DNA from: Gammaproteobacteria bacterium
GTDB lineage: Bacteria; Pseudomonadota; Gammaproteobacteria; Immundisolibacterales; Immundisolibacteraceae
Length of the DNA stretch: 5,051 nucleotides
Direction: 5' to 3'
NCBI GenBank assembly: GCA_003526065.1
Contig: DQBD01000008.1
Span: 3,727-8,777 of the forward strand
The position numbers were made by a program, and so were the translations under genes. Within the stretch, counting starts at the first letter, position 1, and each line of letters begins with the position of its first letter. This document shows, in pieces, positions 1-4,568 of the stretch. The notes under the pieces are model-generated. The model was not told where the DNA came from, did not search any database, and saw only the letters and a program-made list of their open reading frames with translations.

Positions 1-662
1 TCGTCGTAGCCGGTGAAGCGCTGCATCACCGGCGCCGGCGCGTCACTGGCGACCAGGATGTCGATGTCGCCCACGGTTTCGCGGCGCCGGCGGTAGCTGC
101 CGGCGATTTCCAGCCGCTGCACCTGTGGCGCGCCGCGCAGCCAGTCGGCCAGCGCCTCGGCGTACTGGGCGGCCACGGGCAGCAGCATGCGCGTTTCCGG
201 CCCGGGCCGACTGCGCAGATGATCGAGGATGCGCTGCTCGGTTTTGGCCCCGAATCCCGGGACCGTCCGGATATGCCCGGCCTCGGCGGCGGCGCGCAAC
301 TGCGCCACGGTGTCCACGCCGAGCGCCTCATGCAGAGTCCTCACCCGTTTGGGTCCAAGGCCCGGAATGACCAACAGCTCGGTCAGCGCCGGCGGCAGCT
401 CGCCACGCAGACGATCGAGCAGCGCACAGCGGCCGGTCGTCGCGATCTCGTGGATCTTGCCAGACAGGTCCTTGCCGATGCCTGGCAGGTGCGGAACGTC
501 CTGTCCGGCGGCGATCAGTGCGGTGAACTCCCGGCCGAATTCGCTGACCGTGCGCGCGGCGTTGTGATAGGCGCGCACCCGAAACGGGTTCGCCCCCTGA
601 ATCTCCAGCAACTCGGCGATCTGCTCGAAGATGGCGGCGATGTCGGCGTTGTGGACGGGCAT
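1..662 (-). CDS. polX: DNA polymerase/3'-5' exonuclease PolX, N-terminal part (C-terminus beyond window)
   Basis: Reading from ATG at 662-660, the minus strand stays open for 220 codons to the window edge. Family X polymerases fill short gaps in base-excision repair; bacterial PolX usually adds a C-terminal PHP 3'-5' exonuclease domain and is about 570 residues, so roughly 350 are missing here. Visible: N-terminal helical 8-kDa-like domain with NPFRVRAYHNAART at residues 25-38; helix-hairpin-helix motifs LPGIGKDLSGKI (59-70), IPGLGPKRVRTL (99-110) and VPGFGAKTEQRIL (134-146); then the nucleotidyltransferase signature GSYRRRRETVGDIDIL (188-203) with metal-binding Asp 199 and Asp 201. The start is supported by GGAG about seven bases upstream and by the usual family N-terminus. 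It points away from the globin gene set across a long non-coding gap, so it is probably an independent housekeeping gene. Family assignment is secure; presence of the PHP domain is inferred. Confidence 0.95.
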   Translation of the reverse strand, partial: MPVHNADIAAIFEQIAELLEIQGANPFRVRAYHNAARTVSEFGREFTALIAAGQDVPHLPGIGKDLSGKIHEIATTGRCALLDRLRGELPPALTELLVIPGLGPKRVRTLHEALGVDTVAQLRAAAEAGHIRTVPGFGAKTEQRILDHLRSRPGPETRMLLPVAAQYAEALADWLRGAPQVQRLEIAGSYRRRRETVGDIDILVASDAPAPVMQRFTGYD

Positions 663-967
663 GGATCGCTCCGTACGGACTGCGCAAAGGGACAGCAGCC
701 AGTTTAGAACCAACGGCGGGGGGGACTGAAGAAGGTGGAATCGGCGGTAACGGCGGCGATCATGCCCCTTTACAGGCGCATTCGGGCCAACGCCGATCGT
801 GAAGGAATTGCGACAAAGCGGACCGGACGAAGAAGCGCGCTGATGGGTTCGCGACATGGGCCGGGTTGAGCGATCGATACGAGGGGCGAGCCGTACCGGA
901 CCCGACCGACCAGAATGCTGCCCCTTTTGCCGATTTTCCGCGCCCACGCGCGTCCATTCGGGCGCAG
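663..967. other. non-coding intergenic stretch
   Basis: About 305 bases between the divergent polX and the 112-aa gene, extending to the promoter-like element. Short frames exist on both strands (for example a 35-codon plus-strand frame near 765 and an 86-codon minus-strand frame at 760-1020), but none has a ribosome-binding site or recognisable protein character. The stretch should hold the polX promoter and any activator sites for the downstream set. A 7-base G run lies at 718-724. One degenerate activator-like half-palindrome, TGA-N10-ACA, lies at 841-856, about 145 bases upstream of the predicted start of transcription. No tRNA, repeat array or clear hairpin was seen. Confidence 0.6.
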
Positions 968-983
968 CGGCATGCTTCATGCA
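968..983 (+). promoter_or_regulatory. candidate sigma-54 (-24/-12) promoter for the globin gene set
   Basis: The bases CGGCATGCTTCATGCA match the sigma-54 consensus TGGCACG-N4-TTGCW at most positions and have the essential GG (969-970) and GC (981-982) separated by exactly ten bases. Mismatches are C for the first T, T for C in the -24 block and A for the first T of the -12 block. Transcription would begin near 994, 25 bases before the ATG at 1019. The same CGGCA start occurs in the stronger element at 4487-4502. No IHF consensus was found just upstream, and no perfect TGT-N10-ACA site, so confidence is moderate. Confidence 0.45.
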
Positions 984-1018
984 CTCCGAACAGACAAGGC
1001 AAGCACATGGCGTAGCGC

Positions 1019-1357
1019 ATGAATCAGGAATCCTTGACGGGCCTCGCGGGCCCGAACGGCGCGGGCGAGCCCGCCTGCCGCTATTTCGTCTCCTACACCG
1101 GCGTCCGGTTGCCCCTGCGGCTGGTGAACCCCATCGAGGCCGCGGCGCTGTCCAACCGCAACACCTTCATCCGTGCCTATTTCGATGACCAGGAGACCTT
1201 GCTCGGCTTCGACAAGCTGGTCTACGGCGAGGTCGAACTGGCCCACCGCTATGCCTATCACCCGAGCGGCGCGCTGCGGCGTGCAGACATCGTGATGCTG
1301 GACGAGGACGCCGTGACCCTGCACTTCGACGAGTCGGGCGCACCCACGGGTGATTGA
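1019..1357 (+). CDS. uncharacterised 112-aa protein (possibly the family called DUF6156)
   Basis: Function unknown. The core begins near residue 20 with CRYFVSYTGVRLPLRLVNPIE, continues through NRNTFIRAYFDDQ (47-58) and LLGFDKLVYGEVELAHRY (61-78), and ends with a strand-turn-strand pattern, YHPSGALRRADIVML then LHFDESG, recalling beta-rich YD or toxin-antitoxin YwqK-like repeats. There is no signal peptide, membrane segment or metal motif. I associate similar sequences, from memory, with nitrogen-fixation neighbourhoods and the label DUF6156; this needs a profile search. An in-frame TAG lies two codons upstream of the ATG, so the start cannot be earlier; the Shine-Dalgarno is poor (AAGGCAAG, about 17 bases away), leaving a TTG at 1034, behind AGGA, as a possible alternative. 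It is first of three same-strand genes with gaps of 36 and 39 bases, behind a candidate sigma-54 promoter. Confidence 0.85.
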   Translation: MNQESLTGLAGPNGAGEPACRYFVSYTGVRLPLRLVNPIEAAALSNRNTFIRAYFDDQETLLGFDKLVYGEVELAHRYAYHPSGALRRADIVMLDEDAVTLHFDESGAPTGD

Positions 1358-1393
1358 TCGCGCGCATCGACTGACGGCGGGAAAGGAAAGACC

Positions 1394-1561
1394 ATGACGA
1401 TCGTGCAATTGCTGGATGAACTCGCGAAAATGCCGCCGGATGCGGTCGTGCTGATCGAAAACGGCGGCGGCCTCTCGCGCGTGGCGGGGCTGGACTTCAT
1501 GGAGGCCGAAGGCCCCGGCGCGCCGGCGGAAGTGATTTTGCTGCCCAGCATGGATGAGTGA
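1394..1561 (+). CDS. 55-aa conserved-looking small protein of unknown function
   Basis: A 55-residue frame starts at an ATG preceded by GGAAAG six to ten bases upstream and fills the gap between the 112-aa gene and the globin gene. The protein opens with an amphipathic helix (TIVQLLDELAKMPPDA, residues 2-17), followed by a hydrophobic strand VVLIENGGG, a second VAGLDFMEAEG and a third AEVILLP, ending acidic with MDE. This helix-then-strand plan resembles widespread small proteins that begin with a helix of the type ELIELLKKLPQDAEV, most of unknown function. There are no cysteines or metal motifs, and net charge is strongly negative. Codon usage and GC match the neighbours, and the spacing (36 bases before, 39 after) suits one transcript, supporting a real gene. 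It could be a partner or regulator of the globin or of the 112-aa protein; this is inference. Confidence 0.75.
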   Translation: MTIVQLLDELAKMPPDAVVLIENGGGLSRVAGLDFMEAEGPGAPAEVILLPSMDE

Positions 1562-1600
1562 CCGTCCGGGGGCGTGACAACCATTGAGCGGAGATGAGCC

Positions 1601-2029
1601 ATGGCGGAGGCGGAAACGACGGTATCCATGTTCGAGCGCATCGGCGGCGCGCCGACCATCGCGCGGTTGGTGGATGCGTTTTACACGCGCATGGACACCT
1701 TGCCCGAGGCGCGAACCATCCGCGCCATGCACGCGCCCGACCTCGAGCCGGTGCGGGAGGTGCTGCGGCGCTATCTGGGCGAATGGATGGGCGGGCCCAA
1801 GCTGTATTCGGCCGAGCGCGGCCATCCGCGCCTGCGCCAGCGCCACATGGGCTTCGCCATCGGCAACGAGGAGCGCGATGCCTGGCTGCTGTGCATGCGC
1901 GGGGCGCTCGATGAAACCGTCAGCGACAGCGCGGCGCGCGAGGAGATCTACGGCCTGCTGGCTCGGCTCGCCGACTGGATGCGCAATCAGGACGGCAACC
2001 CCCACGATACGGGCATGCAGCGACCCTGA
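1601..2029 (+). CDS. group II truncated haemoglobin
   Basis: A 142-residue cytoplasmic haem protein with the two-over-two globin fold. Group II marks are visible in order: FERIGGAPTIARLVDAFYTRM (residues 11-31) with the B-helix Phe-Tyr pair and likely B10 Tyr 28; YLGEWMGGPKLY (58-69) covering the CD-E region; GHPRLRQRHMGFAI (74-87) with proximal haem ligand His 82; and RDAWLLCMRGAL (92-103) with Trp 95, the G8 tryptophan typical of groups II and III. Length is usual for the group. Such globins bind O2 tightly and may detoxify NO or peroxides or deliver O2; which applies here cannot be told. GGAG lies seven bases before the ATG. It is the last gene of a three-gene set behind a sigma-54-like promoter, suggesting induction under nitrogen limitation or low oxygen. 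The residues after 130 look disordered. Family assignment is firm. Confidence 0.93.
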   Translation: MAEAETTVSMFERIGGAPTIARLVDAFYTRMDTLPEARTIRAMHAPDLEPVREVLRRYLGEWMGGPKLYSAERGHPRLRQRHMGFAIGNEERDAWLLCMRGALDETVSDSAAREEIYGLLARLADWMRNQDGNPHDTGMQRP

Positions 2030-2039
2030 AGGGCCAGTG

Positions 2040-2081
2040 TGCGGTGTGGTGCCCGGTCACCCGAGCCGGGAATACGCCGCA
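2040..2081 (+). terminator. weak nested hairpin after the globin gene
   Basis: Two nested inverted repeats follow the globin stop codon: outer TGCGG (2040-2044) with CCGCA (2077-2081), and inner CCCGG (2052-2056) with CCGGG (2066-2070). No T-run follows, so if this stops transcription it would not be a classical intrinsic terminator. It could equally be chance pairing in GC-rich DNA. Confidence 0.2.
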
Positions 2082-2140
2082 GCCGCAATATCCGAACCGA
2101 ATCCCGGAAGCCGAGCATTGCCGTCCGAGAACGCATCAAA

Positions 2141-2175
2141 CCGGAAGCGGAACAACCCCGTTGATCCGCTTCCGG
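2141..2175 (-). terminator. strong hairpin between convergent genes, probable terminator of the GDPD gene
   Basis: An 11-base perfect inverted repeat, CCGGAAGCGGA (2141-2151) with TCCGCTTCCGG (2165-2175), encloses an A-A mismatch and a further four-base stem CAAC/GTTG around a CCC loop, giving almost continuous pairing over 35 bases. It lies 16 bases beyond the GDPD stop codon. Read on the minus strand the stem is followed by TTTGATG, a short U-tract; on the plus strand no T-run follows. It probably serves the minus-strand gene and may also block read-through from the globin set. Confidence 0.65.
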
Positions 2176-2191
2176 CAGCGCCCCGTGGGCC

Positions 2192-3466
2192 TTACAGCCC
2201 CATGCAGTTGGCGTAATAGGTGACCGTGCCGGGCCAATCCGAGAAGATGCCCTTCACGCGCACCTGCCGTGCCAGCACGTCCAGCGCGACATACATGTCG
2301 CTGTCCTTGCGGATGGCCTCACCGGCCGGATCGAAGGCGTAATAGAAGCCGGCCTTGGCGGCGCCCTGACGCAGGTCGGCGCGCTCGAAGCTCCAGGTGA
2401 TGATGTCGAAGCCCAGCCGCTTGAGGTTCCTGGCCAGCGTTGACGGCACCACCTGGCCGTTTTCCACGCTGAGCAGCGCGGGAATGGGGGGCGCCACGAT
2501 GCGCACGCCGAGTTTGCGGAGGCGGATCAGCTCGGCGAAGGGCAGGGACGGGACGGTGTCGTGGGCCGCGGCGTCGTAGTCGACCAGATACACGGCCTGA
2601 CGACCATAGGCCGGCTCATGCTTGATCCAGTAGAGGATGTCTTCGAGGTTGAACGACTGCGGCCAGGCATCCCGGGGTTCCACCCCGCCCGCACGCAAGG
2701 CATCGATCAGCCGCTGGGCGTACTGGGCCTGGCCGCCGAACACGGTGGTGATGCGCTGCGCATCGCCGCTCTTGAGTTCCGGGGTGTGTTTGACGCCGAG
2801 TTCGCGGTTGAGCGCGATGCTCTCGCTCAGCGTCATCAGGGTGCCGCGGCCGGTGTAGAGATCCGTGCGCCAGTCGGCGGTGCCGCCCAGATAACCCGCC
2901 GCGTCGGAGGCGGCCGGATTGCTCGCGTCCATCTTGCCGGTCAGTGACCTGAACTGGTCCAGCGTCAGATCGCTGGCACAGCACATGGGCGCCGATCCGG
3001 GTCCTGAGTAGGGCACCGAGCACTGCGCATTCAGCGGCGTGTTGACGATGTTGGTGGTGGTGTGCAGATCGCATTCGGCATGCCGGCAGACCAGCTCGCC
3101 GTCACGCGTGAAGGTCACGTCGCACTCGACGATGCCGGCGCCCATGCGCGCGGCCGCCTCGTAGGACTCGCGAGTGTGTTCCGGAAACTGCAGCGCGGCG
3201 CCACGATGACCGATCGAAAAGTCGGTTTTGCGGAAACGCTGGTTCTGGCAACTGGCCAGCTCGGACTTGAGCGCGCCGTCATCCATGCCGGCCACCAGAT
3301 AGAACGGACGCGGTCCAACCTGAACGGCCGCCCGCTCGCCGCCGAAGACCCGCGCGATGGGGCGGTCGGCATTCCGGTCGTCGACTGCGGCCGCAACGGG
3401 CGCGCTCACCGCAGCAGCCACGAGGCCGGCGACTGCGAGCGTGTATCTCACCATCCGTTTCATCAT
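2192..3466 (-). CDS. exported glycerophosphodiester phosphodiesterase family protein
   Basis: A 424-residue protein predicted to hydrolyse glycerophosphodiesters to sn-glycerol 3-phosphate and an alcohol in the periplasm or outside the cell. Residues 1-27 form a signal peptide (KRMVRYT, hydrophobic core, cleavage near APVAAA/VDD). The TIM-barrel GDPD signature follows: HRG at 87-89, PEHT with Glu 96, ECD (Glu 114, Asp 116), the second catalytic His 129 in CRHAECDL, and TPELK with Glu 230 and Lys 232. The C-terminal barrel has FDIITWSFE (353-361) and GIFSDWPGTV (406-415). After His 129 the usual Asp is Ala 130, and an insert at about 132-200 carries several cysteines; eight cysteines in the mature chain suggest disulfides. 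It is distant from E. coli GlpQ, so no symbol is given and the true substrate is open. AGGGGG lies about seven bases before the ATG-ATG pair; the second ATG is equally possible. Divergent from trhA. Confidence 0.92.
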   Translation of the reverse strand: MMKRMVRYTLAVAGLVAAAVSAPVAAAVDDRNADRPIARVFGGERAAVQVGPRPFYLVAGMDDGALKSELASCQNQRFRKTDFSIGHRGAALQFPEHTRESYEAAARMGAGIVECDVTFTRDGELVCRHAECDLHTTTNIVNTPLNAQCSVPYSGPGSAPMCCASDLTLDQFRSLTGKMDASNPAASDAAGYLGGTADWRTDLYTGRGTLMTLSESIALNRELGVKHTPELKSGDAQRITTVFGGQAQYAQRLIDALRAGGVEPRDAWPQSFNLEDILYWIKHEPAYGRQAVYLVDYDAAAHDTVPSLPFAELIRLRKLGVRIVAPPIPALLSVENGQVVPSTLARNLKRLGFDIITWSFERADLRQGAAKAGFYYAFDPAGEAIRKDSDMYVALDVLARQVRVKGIFSDWPGTVTYYANCMGL

Positions 3467-3531
3467 GCTGTGCCCCCTTGGCGATAGGATGGGCGGAAGG
3501 GCCCGACCGGCTACACTGTCGGCATTGCGTG

Positions 3532-3560
3532 TTGAGCGGGCATTTCAGCGGGGTGACAAT
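3532..3560 (+). promoter_or_regulatory. candidate sigma-70 promoter for the TrhA gene
   Basis: TTGAGC (3532-3537) and GACAAT (3555-3560) are 17 bases apart and each match four of six consensus positions. Transcription would start near 3567, about 120 bases before the GTG start. This is the best sigma-70-like pair seen in the divergent intergenic region (3467-3688); I saw no comparable pair for the GDPD gene. Chance matches of this quality are common. Confidence 0.3.
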
Positions 3561-3673
3561 GCTGTGACCGGCTGTACCGACCGGTTTCGCCCCTCATCGC
3601 CAGCCCGTCTGGCGCGGTTGTCCCGGTCTGCCGCCGAACCTGTCTCAGCGCCGCCTTGCGCACTGTTCTGACC

Positions 3674-3680
3674 AGGAGGG
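3674..3680 (+). promoter_or_regulatory. Shine-Dalgarno that sets the TrhA start at GTG 3689
   Basis: AGGAGGG sits eight bases before GTG 3689. It is among the strongest ribosome-binding sites in the window and argues for this GTG over the TTG at 3656, which has no such site and would place the Shine-Dalgarno inside the coding sequence. Confidence 0.85.
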
Positions 3681-3688
3681 AACGCACC

Positions 3689-4369
3689 GTGCAACTCGAA
3701 CGGAGTCCTTCGGAAGAAATCGCCAGCGCCATCACCCATGGGCTGGGGGTGCTCCTCGCCATCGCGGGCGGCACCAGCCTGATCGTGCTGTCCGCAAACC
3801 ACGCCGGCGCCCTCGAGGTGATCAGCGCGGCAGTCTTCACCGCCACGCTGGTGGTGATGTACGCGGCCTCCACGCTCTACCACGCCGTCTCCCGACCCCG
3901 CGCCAAGCAGCGGCTCAAGGTGTTTGATCACTGCGCGATCTTCCTGCTGATCGCGGGCACCTATACGCCGTTCACCATCGCCGTGCTCAAGGGCGCGCTG
4001 GGCTGGTCGCTGTTCGGCGCAGTCTGGGGACTGGCCGCGGTGGGCATCGTGCTGAAGTGGTTCTTCACCGGCCGCATGCGCCTGCTCTCGACGCTTTTCT
4101 ATGTGCTCATGGGCTGGATGGCGATCGTCGCGGTGGTTCCGATCAGCCGCGTACTGGATGCCGCCGCGTTCTACTGGCTGATCGGCGGGGGCGTGGTCTA
4201 TACGGTGGGAACGCTGTTCTATCACAACCAGCGCATTCCCTATTCGCACGCCATCTGGCACCTGTTCGTCCTGAGCGGCAGCGCGTGCCATTTCATGGCC
4301 ATTCTGAATCAGTTCACCCTTCCGGCGCGCCTCGTGGGCGACGGCGGCGGATTCGCTTCCCCCGGCTGA
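3689..4369 (+). CDS. trhA: PAQR / haemolysin III family membrane protein TrhA
   Basis: A 226-residue inner-membrane protein with seven hydrophobic segments, roughly at residues 15-36, 43-63, 79-99, 105-123, 132-151, 158-177 and 187-207. The superfamily's zinc-site pattern is complete: S61-xxx-H65 in STLYH, Asp 80 in FDHCAIF, and H187-xxx-H191 in SHAIWH. Other family marks are ITHGLG near the N-terminus and GTYTPF at 90-95. Family members were first called haemolysin III; bacterial TrhA is now linked to membrane fluidity and energy homeostasis rather than proven haemolysis, and related eukaryotic PAQR proteins are receptors or ceramidase-like hydrolases. Length is normal. The start is GTG, chosen for the AGGAGGG ahead of it; a TTG 11 codons upstream is the alternative. 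It is divergent from the GDPD gene, a possible membrane-lipid pairing, and is followed by about 200 bases with an independent promoter. Confidence 0.93.
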   Translation: MQLERSPSEEIASAITHGLGVLLAIAGGTSLIVLSANHAGALEVISAAVFTATLVVMYAASTLYHAVSRPRAKQRLKVFDHCAIFLLIAGTYTPFTIAVLKGALGWSLFGAVWGLAAVGIVLKWFFTGRMRLLSTLFYVLMGWMAIVAVVPISRVLDAAAFYWLIGGGVVYTVGTLFYHNQRIPYSHAIWHLFVLSGSACHFMAILNQFTLPARLVGDGGGFASPG

Positions 4370-4398
4370 TGGGGCGGAGCGACCGGCACCGGCGGGCA

Positions 4399-4423
4399 TG
4401 TCGCAAATCCGCCAAAGCGGACA
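4399..4423 (+). promoter_or_regulatory. dyad candidate activator-binding region upstream of the rhodanese gene
   Basis: TGTC (4399) and GACA (ending 4423) flank an inner inverted repeat TCCGC-CAAA-GCGGA (4408-4421). The region lies about 90-115 bases before the predicted transcription start, where sigma-54 activators bind. It is not a true NifA site: the best match is TGT-N10-CCA (4399-4414), one base off TGT-N10-ACA. The inner stem could instead be a weak hairpin after trhA, but no T-run follows. Confidence 0.3.
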
Positions 4424-4456
4424 CGAAGTTCTCGAAAAAACATGAGAATTCCGTTT

Positions 4457-4469
4457 TAACAAATTGATT
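4457..4469 (-). promoter_or_regulatory. IHF-binding site consensus
   Basis: On the minus strand these 13 bases read AATCAATTTGTTA, a perfect match to the IHF consensus WATCAA-N4-TTR, within an AT-rich patch (about 4430-4485) that stands out from the surrounding GC-rich DNA. It ends about 18 bases before the -24 element. IHF bends DNA to bring a distant activator to sigma-54 polymerase, and this position between activator site and promoter is the usual one. Confidence 0.7.
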
Positions 4470-4486
4470 TTTAGAAATTCGTGAAT

Positions 4487-4502
4487 CGGCACTTCATTTG
4501 CT
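4487..4502 (+). promoter_or_regulatory. sigma-54 (-24/-12) promoter for the rhodanese-ankyrin gene
   Basis: CGGCACTTCATTTGCT matches TGGCACG-N4-TTGCW closely: GGCAC is intact, TTGCT is intact, and GG (4488-4489) and GC (4500-4501) are ten bases apart. Predicted transcription start is near 4513, giving a leader of about 56 bases. An IHF consensus just upstream strengthens the call. Sigma-54 promoters need an enhancer-binding activator such as NifA, NtrC or NorR; which one applies cannot be read from the sequence. Confidence 0.75.
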
Positions 4503-4528
4503 AGGTGAGGAGCTGGATCCGTTCCGGA

Positions 4529-4544
4529 GCGGCACGCGTGCCGC
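4529..4544. repeat. 16-bp perfect palindrome in the presumed leader
   Basis: GCGGCACGCGTGCCGC is a perfect 16-base palindrome located 16-31 bases after the predicted transcription start and 12 bases before the Shine-Dalgarno AAGGAG. As RNA it can form a six-pair GC-rich stem with a four-base loop. It may be an operator, an mRNA-stabilising hairpin or chance in GC-rich DNA. Confidence 0.5.
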
Positions 4545-4568
4545 CAGAGCCCTTGCAAGGAGTCGACG

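Noticed and set aside
219..707. 162-codon plus-strand open frame
   Set aside because: It is antisense to polX, whose helix-hairpin-helix and nucleotidyltransferase motifs are unmistakable on the other strand.
760..1020. 86-codon minus-strand frame and a 35-codon plus-strand frame near 765 in the polX upstream gap
   Set aside because: No ribosome-binding sites, no recognisable protein character, and the longer one overlaps the sigma-54-like promoter.
977..2005. 342-codon minus-strand open frame opposite the three-gene set
   Set aside because: It is antisense to the recognisable globin and the 112-aa gene, has low-complexity composition typical of GC-rich shadows (many Arg, Ala, His) and matches no family.
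3505..3573. Direct repeat GACCGGCT at 3505-3512 and 3566-3573 in the divergent intergenic region
   Set aside because: Eight bases of GC-rich sequence repeated twice is expected by chance; no regular spacing or further copies.
3656..3688. Extended TrhA start at TTG 3656
   Set aside because: GTG 3689 has AGGAGGG at ideal spacing and gives the usual N-terminus; the TTG has no Shine-Dalgarno.
4399..4414. NifA site TGT-N10-ACA
   Set aside because: The sequence reads TGT-N10-CCA, one base off, so it is reported only as a candidate dyad region.
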